The position numbers and the translations under genes were made by a program. This document shows positions 34,775 to 42,612 of a DNA stretch of 64,000 nucleotides, piece by piece. Position 1 is the first letter of the stretch; each line of letters opens with the position of its first letter. Location of the stretch: positions 4,216,001-4,280,000 of the forward strand of contig NZ_OZ242363.1 in NCBI RefSeq assembly GCF_965208895.1. Direction: 5' to 3'. This DNA comes from Poriferisodalis sp965208895. GTDB taxonomy: Bacteria; Actinomycetota; Acidimicrobiia; Acidimicrobiales; Poriferisodalaceae. The notes below the pieces were generated by a model that did not search any database, was not told the DNA's origin, and saw nothing but the letters and a program-made list of their open reading frames with translations.

Positions 34775-34841
34775 CGTCGAACCGTAGGCCCGCGGCAGCG
34801 TCGCTGCGGAATCGGAACACGGGCGACTCAAATTCACAGCA

Positions 34842-35045
34842 GTGGCAAACGGGGCCGCAGGCACCCTCGGCGCGGTGCTGAAGCGGCTGGACCTGCGGGG
34901 CCGAGACGGCCGGCTCGCTGACCTGTTGCTGCGCCCGCGAGCCGGTGACCTGGCGTCTCATGACGCTGTCCGTCAGCTCATCGATGAGGTCCGCAATGGC
35001 GGCGATGCTGCCGTTCGGAAGCTCACAGCTCACTTCGACCTGTGG
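34842..35045 (+). pseudogene. 5' fragment of hisD
   Basis: Sixty-eight codons from GTG 34842 match the start of the intact hisD at 38698 (AAGTLGAVLKRLDLRGRDGR, SHDAVRQLIDEVRNGGDAAV, LTAHFD). Nucleotide identity is clearly high but not perfect, roughly 85% by eye. The match stops at CTTCGACC, after which this copy reads into unrelated DNA and stops at 35081, while the intact gene continues for 380 codons. Together the two copies bracket the accessory island 35.05-38.7 kb. Confidence 0.88.
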
Positions 35046-35121
35046 GTCGGCGGCGACACAACGGCTGGAAAGCCATCTTGAACACCTTGACCGTCCACTA
35101 CGGCGACCGTCAGTTTCAGAT

Positions 35122-35457
35122 CTAGCCGATGATGGCTGCGAGGCGGGCGACTACGTCGTCGACGATGTGGCCGGGTGCGGTTTCGAGGTATCTCCCGTTG
35201 CGTGCTTGCAGGTCGAGCACGCGGGGTTGGTCGCAGCGCACGACACCGTGGGTGCGCGTGTCGGCATCGTCGAGCGAGACGGCGAATCCGCGTCGGCGTG
35301 CGAACTGCCCGCCAGTGGTGATGGGCACCACGATCGGCGTTGAGGTCAAAGCGTTGAACTCCGCAGGCGACACCACCATCACGGGTCGGGTGCCCCGCTG
35401 CTCGTGGCCGGCTGTTGGGTTGAGATCCACCAGCCAGATCTCTCCCCGCTGAGTCAC
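35122..35457 (-). CDS. MazF/PemK-like mRNA interferase toxin
   Basis: A 111-residue toxin of the CcdB/PemK fold. It starts MTQRGEIWLVDLNPTAGHEQ, then RGTRPVMVVSPAEFN, with PIVVPITTG and HGVVRCDQPRVLDL: the standard MazF landmarks, with Arg in RGTRP and Thr in PITTG at the active site. The GTG start 35457 overlaps the antitoxin stop as GTGA. It probably cleaves mRNA at short motifs when the antitoxin is lost; the specific site cannot be read from sequence. Confidence 0.9.
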   Translation of the reverse strand: MTQRGEIWLVDLNPTAGHEQRGTRPVMVVSPAEFNALTSTPIVVPITTGGQFARRRGFAVSLDDADTRTHGVVRCDQPRVLDLQARNGRYLETAPGHIVDDVVARLAAIIG

Positions 35458-35711
35458 AGCTCTTCGCGGCCGACAGGTGTTCCGTCAATCCATGCTCGAT
35501 CGTCATCAGGCGCAGTGGGGTCGCATTGGGCGATCAGCTCGTCGAGCGTGTAGGCGGGGCGTCGGCGGGGCACGACCACAAGACGCCCGCCGTCGACGTC
35601 AAGGTCAACTGTTGAACCGGCCCGCACGCCGATCACGTCGAGCAGCGCCGGCGGCACTGCCAACATGACCGAGCCGCCGACCTGTCGCATCGTCGTGGAG
35701 TGCACATTCAC
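35454..35711 (-). CDS. AbrB/MazE-like antitoxin
   Basis: An 85-residue protein with an N-terminal swapped-hairpin AbrB/SpoVT DNA-binding fold (MRQVGGSVMLAVPPALLDVI, then VRAGSTVDLDVDGGRLVVVP) and an acidic toxin-neutralising tail (YTLDELIAQCDPTAPDDDRA, ending TPVGREEL). The ORF begins at GTG 35711, but GTG 35705 has better spacing from GGAGG and may be the real start. Encoded directly upstream of the MazF-like toxin. The promoter region contains a palindrome that is the likely autoregulatory operator. Confidence 0.88.
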   Translation of the reverse strand: MNVHSTTMRQVGGSVMLAVPPALLDVIGVRAGSTVDLDVDGGRLVVVPRRRPAYTLDELIAQCDPTAPDDDRAWIDGTPVGREEL

Positions 35712-35719
35712 CTCCGAAT

Positions 35720-35736
35720 ATTATATCTGAGTATAA
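35720..35736 (-). promoter_or_regulatory. Promoter/operator of the MazEF-like pair
   Basis: On the minus strand a perfect -10 box TATAAT lies at 35725-35720 within the palindrome TTATA-TCTGAG-TATAA (35721-35736). It is markedly AT-rich against this genome and only about 10-15 nt from the antitoxin start, so the leader is very short. AbrB-type antitoxins commonly bind such sites. Confidence 0.6.
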
Positions 35737-35776
35737 CTCTGGTCGAAGACGGTGCCGTCTGAGTTCGGCGGAGCGC

Positions 35777-37006
35777 TCACACGAGTGCGGCGAGGGGGAC
35801 TGCGGCGATGCGGTCGTCGAGGCGGTAGGCGGTGTCGCCGGGGTAGACGACCAGTCCGGTGCGGAAGCTGGTGCCGAGGCGTTCTTTGAGCGTTTTGAGG
35901 TGGCGTGCGTCGGCGGCGGTGACGGTGCGTGACAGCTTGGCCTCGAATGCCAGGACGTCGCCGTTGGGGAGATCGGCGATGAGGTCGACTTCGTGGTCAC
36001 CGCCTGCGGTGCGCAGGTGGCTGAAGCGCCATCCGAGCCCGAGCACGTCGGCGGCGGCGCGGATGTGGCACACGACGGCACTCTCGAAGAGCTGCCCGGC
36101 GCGGTCGCGTCGCCGGGCGAGAGTGGACGTGGTGTCGTGGTGGTCGGCGGCCGCGAGAGCCGGGTCGACCAGGTGGCGCTTGGGGCGGCGGGTGAGCCGT
36201 TTGAGGCGGTTGTGGGACCAGCCGGGCAGTTCGTCGATCAGCCCGAGGCGGGTCAGCAGGTCGTGGTAGCTCTCGCCGGTGGCTTTGGACACGCCTGCTG
36301 CGTTGTGGACGGCGGCATGCTCGGCGGTCGTGGCGATTGTGGCGCCGTATGCGCGTATGTAGCTGCGCAGCTTGGTGACGTCTCGCTGCGCGGACGCGAT
36401 CTCGGCGAGGTCGCGCGCGACCGCGAGGTCGAGATAAGCCCGCAGCGCTTCGTGATGATCGACGGGATCCATGCCCAGATAGCCGGGCAGTCCCGATTCG
36501 GTGATGGCGTCGGTCTGCTCGGGCGGCGTCAGCGGGGACCGGACCCCGCGCACGGCATCGATGCCGTGCGCGGCGAGATCGGCGAGGCTCACCGCGGGTG
36601 CCTCGCCTCGTCGCTCACACAGGGTCATGGGCCGAAGGCGGGCGGGCAGGATGCGGCCTGCGCCGGCGTGCACGTCGGCGGCGAGCGCCGCTCGCGACGA
36701 CCCACTCAGGATGAATCCGCCGGGCACCCGGTCGTCGTCGATGCAGCGGCGTACTGCGTCCCACACCGTCGGCACGCGCTGCCATTCGTCGATAAGCACA
36801 GGCGGCACCAGCGCACCGAAGGCGGCTTGGGGATCCTCGGCCACCATTGCGGCGACCGGCGGATCGTCGAGGCGCAGCGTCGAAGCGGCGAGGCGCTGCG
36901 CGCTAGAGGTCTTGCCGACCCCTCGTATTCCCTCGACCAGGCACGCCGGGTGGACGGCCATCAAGCGAGCGAGACGCCCATCGATGTGACGCCGCAGATA
37001 AGCCAT
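35777..37006 (-). CDS. DUF4143-type AAA ATPase (ATPase 1 of island)
   Basis: A 409-residue protein. The AAA_14 N-terminal ATPase has Walker A EGIRGVGKTSSAQ near residue 26 and Walker B-like PVLIDEWQRVPTVWDAVR, then GGFILSGSS as sensor. The C-terminal DUF4143 region has a PD-(D/E)xK-like core: GGDHEVDLIADLPNG and VLAFEAKLS. Such proteins are widespread, often horizontally moved and of unknown biochemical role. A perfect palindrome lies 9 bp upstream of the ATG. About 30% similar by eye to the second ATPase of the island, so the two are distant paralogues. Confidence 0.85.
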   Translation of the reverse strand: MAYLRRHIDGRLARLMAVHPACLVEGIRGVGKTSSAQRLAASTLRLDDPPVAAMVAEDPQAAFGALVPPVLIDEWQRVPTVWDAVRRCIDDDRVPGGFILSGSSRAALAADVHAGAGRILPARLRPMTLCERRGEAPAVSLADLAAHGIDAVRGVRSPLTPPEQTDAITESGLPGYLGMDPVDHHEALRAYLDLAVARDLAEIASAQRDVTKLRSYIRAYGATIATTAEHAAVHNAAGVSKATGESYHDLLTRLGLIDELPGWSHNRLKRLTRRPKRHLVDPALAAADHHDTTSTLARRRDRAGQLFESAVVCHIRAAADVLGLGWRFSHLRTAGGDHEVDLIADLPNGDVLAFEAKLSRTVTAADARHLKTLKERLGTSFRTGLVVYPGDTAYRLDDRIAAVPLAALV

Positions 37007-37014
37007 GCATAAAA

Positions 37015-37030
37015 GGATAGTTGACTATCC
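37015..37030. promoter_or_regulatory. Palindrome upstream of ATPase 1
   Basis: GGATAGT-TG-ACTATCC, a perfect 7-bp inverted repeat, sits 9 bp upstream of the ATPase 1 ATG. A third GGATAGT half-site follows at about 37038. Position and symmetry suggest an operator. Confidence 0.5.
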
Positions 37031-37093
37031 ACAGTGCGGATAGTCGGCAGGGCTTTCAGGGATATTGTGCAGTGGGTCGCGGCGTCGGGGCCT

Positions 37094-37118
37094 GGGACTG
37101 TCATATTTTGACAGTCCC
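37094..37118. terminator. 10-bp perfect inverted repeat between the two ATPases
   Basis: GGGACTGTCA-TATTT-TGACAGTCCC is a perfect hairpin 49 bp after the stop of ATPase 2 and upstream of ATPase 1. It may end the ATPase 2 transcript; the T-rich part is in the loop and not after the stem, so an operator or element end is also possible. Confidence 0.45.
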
Positions 37119-37166
37119 AACCCGGGGCGATTCAGTTTCTTGCTGGAGATTGTGGTGTATTCGCTG

Positions 37167-38441
37167 TCAGGGGCCGAGGGCGGTGATGGGGACGACCGAG
37201 ACGCCGTCGGGGCGTTGGTAGGCGTATCCGCCGGTGGCGGTCACGACTGCGAGTGCGCGGTTGCGGCTGCGGACGGCAGGGTCGACGCGCTGGGCGAGCT
37301 TGAGCAGCGAGGCTGCGGCGCGGTCGACGGCCTCGTCGCCTCCGAGCTTGACTTCGAAGGCTGCCCAAGTGCCGTCGCTCGCTTCGACGACGGCGTCGGT
37401 TTCCAGGCCGGTCTCGTCGCGGTAGTGGCCAACCCATGCCCGCACGGGGCCTGAGTAGACGCGCAGGTCGCGCACCACGAGGGATTCGAACAGCAAGCCC
37501 AGCGTTTCGAGGTCGCCGAGCAGGCGTTCGGGATCGGTCCTCAGCAGCGCGCACGCGAGTGCGGGGTCGGCGAGTTGTCGGACAGGGGCTGCACGCAGCG
37601 TTGTCCGTGATCTGAGGCGTGGCGACCACGCGGGAGCATCCTCGACGATGAACACGCGCTCAAGCGCAGACAGGTAGCTGGTGACGGTCTTGGGATCGAG
37701 ATGCGCGCCGCCGGTGTCGCGGGCCAGCGTGCGCAGCGTGGCCCGGGTGGAGACGTTGCGCGCCAGGGACTGCATAAGCCTGTTGACGCGGGCGGGGTCT
37801 CGTGAGATGCCGTCGACGCGTTCGATGTCGGCTCGGTTGATCTCCTCGAGGTACAGCCCCAGGAACTGCTGGGCGTCTTGGGTGGACAGGCCCAGCGTCT
37901 GGGGGAATCCGCCCCTGCAGGTCCACTCGGCGACGTCGTCGAGCGGATGGGCGGGCGCCACGGCGTTCGGTGCGTCGCCGCCCATGAGGGCACCGAGCGA
38001 GACCGAGCCATCCGAGACGCCTTGCTCGTACAGCGACATCGGGCGCATGCGCACCCGCCCGATGCGTCCCGCCCCCGAGTGGCGGGTGATGTCGTCGGCG
38101 GGGAGGGCCGAGCCGGTGAGGATGAACTGGCCGGTCGAGCGGCGGTCGTCGCTTGCTCGTCTGACAGCGTTCCAGATGCCCGCAGCGAGCTGCCACTCGT
38201 CGATAAGCCGGGGCGTGTCGCCGTCCAGAATCGAGCGGGGATCGACCTGCGCGGCACGATGGGCATTGGGCATCTCGTCGAGGGCGACCTCGCTGGCGCA
38301 GAACTGCCGCGCGCTGGTGGTCTTTCCGCAGCCGCGCGGGCCGTCGACCACGACCGTGGGCACGAGGCGCAGGAAGCGCTCGATGTCGGCGTCGATCACC
38401 CGGGGCACATAGCTGGCAGCGTTCGCTTCGCTGGGCGCCAT
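37167..38441 (-). CDS. DUF4143-type AAA ATPase (ATPase 2 of island)
   Basis: A 424-residue protein of the same architecture as its neighbour. Walker A is DGPRGCGKTTSARQF near residue 34, Walker B-like PRLIDEWQLAAGIWNAVR, sensor QFILTGSALP. The C-terminal DUF4143 nuclease-like core is DETGLETDAVVEASDGTWAA and FEVKLGGDEA. The ATG at 38441 overlaps, on the opposite strand, an ATG of the long hisD upstream frame, and the 23-bp ladder begins 21 bp away. Function unknown; probably cargo with the MazEF-like pair. Confidence 0.85.
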   Translation of the reverse strand: MAPSEANAASYVPRVIDADIERFLRLVPTVVVDGPRGCGKTTSARQFCASEVALDEMPNAHRAAQVDPRSILDGDTPRLIDEWQLAAGIWNAVRRASDDRRSTGQFILTGSALPADDITRHSGAGRIGRVRMRPMSLYEQGVSDGSVSLGALMGGDAPNAVAPAHPLDDVAEWTCRGGFPQTLGLSTQDAQQFLGLYLEEINRADIERVDGISRDPARVNRLMQSLARNVSTRATLRTLARDTGGAHLDPKTVTSYLSALERVFIVEDAPAWSPRLRSRTTLRAAPVRQLADPALACALLRTDPERLLGDLETLGLLFESLVVRDLRVYSGPVRAWVGHYRDETGLETDAVVEASDGTWAAFEVKLGGDEAVDRAAASLLKLAQRVDPAVRSRNRALAVVTATGGYAYQRPDGVSVVPITALGP

Positions 38442-38461
38442 GGAGTCCAGCGTAGGCGGCG

Positions 38462-38553
38462 ATGGACGTTTTGGGACGTTTTCAATGGACGTTTTGGGAC
38501 GTTTTCAATGGATGGTTTGGGACAGAACCGATGGATGGTTTGGGACAGGACCG
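38462..38553 (+). repeat. 23-bp ATG ladder upstream of hisD
   Basis: Four tandem units of exactly 23 bp put an ATG at 38462, 38485, 38508 and 38531, with a fifth ATG at 38554. Units 1-2 read ATGGACGTTTTGGGACG plus TTTTCA; units 3-4 are ATGGATGGTTTGGGACA variants. Since 23 is not a multiple of 3, successive ATGs cycle through the frames. Intergenic, between divergent ATPase 2 and hisD. Confidence 0.9.
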
Positions 38554-38697
38554 ATGGATGAACCCAGAAAGGCGGCCGCCAAGCAGATCGGCATGAACCC
38601 GACATCACCCTCAACCGCTGTGGCGGCGGCCCCGGGCGATGTCCAGGGCACGGTGCTCTCGCATTGCCCGACGCGGATCACCCCAATAATCGCAGCA

Positions 38698-40035
38698 ATG
38701 GCCCGAGAGGCCGCAGGTACCCTCAGCGCGGTGCTGAAGCGGCTGGACCTGCGGGGCCTAAATGGTCGGCTCGTCGATCTGTTGCCGCGCCCGCAAGCCG
38801 GTGGCTTGGTGTCTCACGACGCTGTCCGCCAGCTCATCGATGAGGTCCGAGATGGCGGTGATGCTGCCGTTCGAAATCTCACAGCTCGCTTCGACCGCGT
38901 CGACGTGGCCGAGCCGCTGGTTCCGGTGAGCGAGCTGGAGGCCGCATGGGTCGAACTGCCTTCGGCGTTGCGTTCGGCGATGGAGACTGCTCACCGACGG
39001 ATCTTGGAGTTCCACGAGGGCGAGGCGAGCGCAGGCCACACCTACGAGCGCGACGGCGTCACGATCCGCTCGATCAGCCAACCGGTGGACCGAGCAGGCA
39101 TCTACGTGCCCGGCGGCCTGGCTGCCTATCCCTCCACAGTGCTGATGACGGTGCTCGTTGCCCGTGCCTCGGGGGTCGACGACATCGTGCTGTGCTCACC
39201 GCCTGGGCCCGATGGCAGCCTCGCTGCTGCGGTGATGGCGGCGGCGCACCTGTGTGGTGTCACCGAGGTTCACCGTGTGGGCGGCGTGCAGGCCGTTGCC
39301 GCGCTTGCATACGGAACCGAATCGATCCGCCCGGTCGATGTCGTGGCTGGGCCGGGGAACGCCTGGGTCGCCACCGCCAAGCAGCTCGTGAGCGGCGATG
39401 TCGGCGTTGCGTCTGCGTTTGCCGGTCCGTCAGAGATAGTCGTGATTGCCGATGCAACCTGCCCGCCCGCAGCGGCTGCCACCGACGTGGTGCTGCAGGC
39501 CGAGCACGGTCCCGGCGGGCGAGCCTGGCTTGTCGCCTGGGACGAGCACTACGCCGGTGCCGTGTGCGACGCAATCTCGCAGGTTGTAGAGTTCTCGCCC
39601 CGGCGCGAGGAGACGCTGGCCACGCTGGAATCCGATGGGTTTGTGTGTCTCGTGGGCGGACCGGCGCAGGCTGTCGAGGTCGCCAACTTCGTCGCTCCCG
39701 AGCACCTTCAGATCATGTGCGACGGTGCTGAAGAACTGGTGGGCAACGTCCGCCACGCCGGAGCGGTGTTCGTCGGTCCATGGGCGCCGGCATCGGTCGG
39801 CGATTACGTCGCGGGGCCGTCCCATGTGCTCCCCACTGCCGGCACTGCCCGCTTCGCCGGCGCCCTCACGGCAGACGACTTCACCAAGCGCATGCACGTC
39901 GTCGACGTCACCGAAGCTGGCTTCGATGAGCTGGCGCCAGCGGTGGCCGAGTTGGCCGAGGCCGAGGGTCTGTGGGCGCACGCCGCCTCGGTGTCGCGCC
40001 GCAAGGAGTGGGCTGCCAACGGAGTCAGGCCATGA
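38698..40035 (+). CDS. hisD: Histidinol dehydrogenase
   Basis: A 445-residue enzyme for the last two steps of histidine synthesis (histidinol to histidine, NAD and Zn dependent). I choose ATG 38698 because it aligns with the fragment copy at 34842 and gives normal length; the frame is open to 38440 through the 23-bp ladder. Markers are DRAGIYVPGGLAAYPSTVLM, GPGNAWVATAKQLV, AGPSEIVVIAD, QAEHGPGG and FVAPEHLQIM. First gene of hisDCBHAF; hisG, hisI and hisE are not in the window. The stop overlaps hisC (ATGA). Confidence 0.95.
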   Translation: MAREAAGTLSAVLKRLDLRGLNGRLVDLLPRPQAGGLVSHDAVRQLIDEVRDGGDAAVRNLTARFDRVDVAEPLVPVSELEAAWVELPSALRSAMETAHRRILEFHEGEASAGHTYERDGVTIRSISQPVDRAGIYVPGGLAAYPSTVLMTVLVARASGVDDIVLCSPPGPDGSLAAAVMAAAHLCGVTEVHRVGGVQAVAALAYGTESIRPVDVVAGPGNAWVATAKQLVSGDVGVASAFAGPSEIVVIADATCPPAAAATDVVLQAEHGPGGRAWLVAWDEHYAGAVCDAISQVVEFSPRREETLATLESDGFVCLVGGPAQAVEVANFVAPEHLQIMCDGAEELVGNVRHAGAVFVGPWAPASVGDYVAGPSHVLPTAGTARFAGALTADDFTKRMHVVDVTEAGFDELAPAVAELAEAEGLWAHAASVSRRKEWAANGVRP

Positions 40036-41219
40036 AGCCCCCAGAGGCTGAGCCGCAAGGCGAAGCCGGGGCCCGAGCGGCCCGTGAGCGAAGCGAACAA
40101 GAGCGGGAAGCAACAGGTGCCGCCGTGCGAAGGTCGAGCAACCCGCGCAAGCCTGATGTGCGCGACGACCTGCGCTTGCTCGACGGTTACCACTCGCCGC
40201 AGATCGACGTGGAAGTGCGCCTCAACACCAATGAGGCACCGGTCGGGCCGCCGCCGGAGTTCACCGAAGCTCTCGCTGCCGAACTCGCGCATGTCGAGTG
40301 GCATCGCTATCCCGACCGCACGGCCAGCAAGCTGCGAACCGATCTGGCCAAGCTGCACGGCACCGAACCAGGCCGGATCTTCGTGGCCAACGGCTCCAAC
40401 GAAGTGCTGCAGACGCTGTGCCTGACGTACGGCGGCGCTGGCCGCAGCGTCGCCACGTTCGAGCCCACCTATGCGATGTACGGCCAGATTGCACGCAGCA
40501 CCCAGTGCACTGTCGTCGAGGGCGAACGCCATGCCGACGGCAGCGTCAGCGTCTACGAGCTGGAACGACTCATCGAACGGCACCAGCCGTCGATCGTGTG
40601 CCTGTGCTCGCCCAACAACCCCACCGGCACTCCCGAGCAGCTCGATGTGCTCGAACGAGCGCTCGAGATCGCGCCCGGCCTCGTGGTAGTCGACGAGGCC
40701 TACGGGCAGTTCGCCGACTGGAGCGCCATCGACCTGTGCGACGACGCCGGCGGGCCGGCGAATCTCGTGGTCACGCGGACGTATTCGAAGACGTGGGCGA
40801 TGGCCGGAGCACGGCTCGGCTACGCCGTCGTGCCCTCCGGCATGGCCGCCGAATTCGAGAAGGTGGTGCTGCCGTACCACGTCGACACGTTCAAGCAGAT
40901 CGCGGGCCGGGTGGCGCTGCGATTTGCCGACCAGACGGAATCGCGAGTGACGGCGATCGTCTCGGAACGACAGAGGATCATGGCGTCGTTGACTCAGATG
41001 GGACTCGAGGTCTGGCCCTCGCAGTCCAACTTCATCCTGTTCCGCACCACCCCCAACGGCTGCAGCGGCGATGACGTGTGGCAGGCACTCGTCGACCGCT
41101 CGGTGCTGGTGCGAAACTGCTCGGGCTGGCCCCGGCTGGCCGACTGCCTGCGGGTCACCGTGGGAACGCCGGGCGAGAACGACCGATTTCTCGACGCCCT
41201 GTCGGAAGCGATCTCGTGA
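40032..41219 (+). CDS. hisC: Histidinol-phosphate aminotransferase with repeat-derived N-terminus
   Basis: A 395-residue class I/II PLP aminotransferase that makes histidinol phosphate. The start ATG 40032 overlaps the hisD stop. The catalytic core begins RKPDVRDDLRLLDGYHSPQI and VEVRLNTNEAPVGPPPE; PLP Lys is in VVTRTYSKTWAMAGARLGYA, and the phosphate-binding Arg-rich end is SGWPRLADCLRVTVGTPGEN. Residues about 5-30 (EAEPQGEAGARAARERSEQE) are unusual and are encoded by an interspersed DNA repeat also found at 45945-46022, so the N-terminal extension is a recent addition. Confidence 0.94.
   Translation: MKPPEAEPQGEAGARAARERSEQEREATGAAVRRSSNPRKPDVRDDLRLLDGYHSPQIDVEVRLNTNEAPVGPPPEFTEALAAELAHVEWHRYPDRTASKLRTDLAKLHGTEPGRIFVANGSNEVLQTLCLTYGGAGRSVATFEPTYAMYGQIARSTQCTVVEGERHADGSVSVYELERLIERHQPSIVCLCSPNNPTGTPEQLDVLERALEIAPGLVVVDEAYGQFADWSAIDLCDDAGGPANLVVTRTYSKTWAMAGARLGYAVVPSGMAAEFEKVVLPYHVDTFKQIAGRVALRFADQTESRVTAIVSERQRIMASLTQMGLEVWPSQSNFILFRTTPNGCSGDDVWQALVDRSVLVRNCSGWPRLADCLRVTVGTPGENDRFLDALSEAIS
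40044..40122 (+). repeat. Interspersed repeat, copy A (inside hisC)
   Basis: About 75 bp beginning AGAGGCTGAGCCG and including GGCCCGAGCGGCCCGTGAGC and GCGAACAAGAGCGGGAA. It matches the reverse complement of 45945-46022 with only scattered changes and one 1-bp indel. It contains a GGGCC-CGAGC-GGCCC hairpin. Confidence 0.85.
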
Positions 41220-41331
41220 CCCGGCCAGTCGGCAAGGTGCGAAACAGCTCCGCAGGCCGCAGGCTGATGCGACCGCCGCTGATCGAGCCAGCCTCCCTCA
41301 GCACAGCCTCAAGCGACCCAGTGAGATTCCT

Positions 41332-41940
41332 ATGACTGCCACTCCTGCCGCCTCCCGCGTTGGAACCGTGCAGCGCAACACCGCAGAGACGCAGATCGAT
41401 ATAGCGCTGGATCTCGACGGCAGCGGCCAGAACGACATCTCGACGGGCCTGCCGTTCTTCGACCACATGGTTGCCCAGCTCGCCAAGCACGCCCGTTTCG
41501 ACCTGCAGCTGCGCACGGTCGGCGATCTGGAAATCGATGCGCACCACACGGTCGAGGACACCGGCATCGCCCTCGGCGAGGCGATGCGGCAAGCCTGGGG
41601 TGACAAAGCCGGCGTGCGCCGTTTCGCCTCTTATGTCGTGCCGCTCGACGAGGCTGCGGTCGAGGTGGTGCTCGACCTGTCAGGCCGACCGTTCCTGCAC
41701 TACGACATCGAGCCGCCCGGCGAGAAGATCCTGGGCGATCCGCCATTCGACCCGCAGCTCTGCGAGGAGTTCTGGCGCGGGCTGGTGATGTCGGCGGGCA
41801 TCACGCTGCACCTGGTGATGCTGCGGGGGCGCAACACCCACCACATCATCGAGGCCAGCTTCAAGGGTGCCGCTCGGGCCTTCTACGACGCAATTCGCGT
41901 CGCGGACGATGTGCTGCCTTCGACGAAAGGCGTCCTGTGA
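41332..41940 (+). CDS. hisB: Imidazoleglycerol-phosphate dehydratase
   Basis: A 202-residue single-function IGP dehydratase (no phosphatase domain). The start ATG 41332 is chosen over the longer frame from 41071, which overlaps hisC. Metal-binding signatures are FFDHMVAQLAKHARFDL, IDAHHTVEDTGIALGEA, LSGRPFLHYD and NTHHIIEASFKGAARA, with His and Glu ligands for two Mn. A 112-bp gap after hisC carries no gene. Confidence 0.95.
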   Translation: MTATPAASRVGTVQRNTAETQIDIALDLDGSGQNDISTGLPFFDHMVAQLAKHARFDLQLRTVGDLEIDAHHTVEDTGIALGEAMRQAWGDKAGVRRFASYVVPLDEAAVEVVLDLSGRPFLHYDIEPPGEKILGDPPFDPQLCEEFWRGLVMSAGITLHLVMLRGRNTHHIIEASFKGAARAFYDAIRVADDVLPSTKGVL

Positions 41941-41964
41941 GGAGCGCACAGTGACGGGCTGCCG

Positions 41965-42612
41965 GTGAGCGGCGTCGCTCAACGTCCGCTGGTTGCAGTT
42001 CTCGATTACGGCATCGGCAACCTGCGGTCGGCCCAGAAGGGGCTCGAACGGGTGGGCGCCGATGCCCGACTCACTGCCGATGCCGGCCTCATCGCTGACG
42101 CCGATGGAGTAGTGCTGCCCGGCGTCGGCCACTTCGGCACCTGCATGAGGCAGCTCCGCGCCACCGGCTTGGAGCAGCCAGCGCTTGCGGCCATCGACAG
42201 CGGGCGGCCGTTCCTGGGAATCTGCGTCGGCATGCAGATGCTGTTCGAGGCCTCCGAGGAGGCACCGGGCGTGACGGGGCTCGGCGTGATGCCTGGCACG
42301 GTGAGACTCCTGCCGGACGGGGTGGTTCGGCCACAGATGCAGTGGAACCGGCTCGACGTGCGGCAGCCCGACTGTCCGTTGCTGGCCGGATTGACCGGGG
42401 GCGCCTGGATGTATTTCGTCCACAGCTACGCGCCCGACACCGAAGAACGCTTCGTGGTGGCGACGTGCGATTACCCCACACCCATCACAGCAGTCACCGA
42501 GCGCGACCAAGTGTGGGCCACGCAATTTCATCCTGAGAAATCCGGTGACACCGGCAAACGGCTGGCGCAGAATTTCCTGGCCGCAGTGAGGGCCGACCAA
42601 TGCCGCCGGTGA
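41965..42612 (+). CDS. hisH: Imidazole glycerol phosphate synthase glutaminase subunit
   Basis: A 215-residue class I glutamine amidotransferase. The start is GTG 41965. The oxyanion strand is LPGVGHFGTCM, the nucleophile Cys is in FLGICVGMQMLFE, and His-Glu complete the triad in WATQFHPEKSG. It supplies ammonia to HisF for making IGP and AICAR. The 3' end overlaps hisA by 13 bp. Confidence 0.95.
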   Translation: MSGVAQRPLVAVLDYGIGNLRSAQKGLERVGADARLTADAGLIADADGVVLPGVGHFGTCMRQLRATGLEQPALAAIDSGRPFLGICVGMQMLFEASEEAPGVTGLGVMPGTVRLLPDGVVRPQMQWNRLDVRQPDCPLLAGLTGGAWMYFVHSYAPDTEERFVVATCDYPTPITAVTERDQVWATQFHPEKSGDTGKRLAQNFLAAVRADQCRR

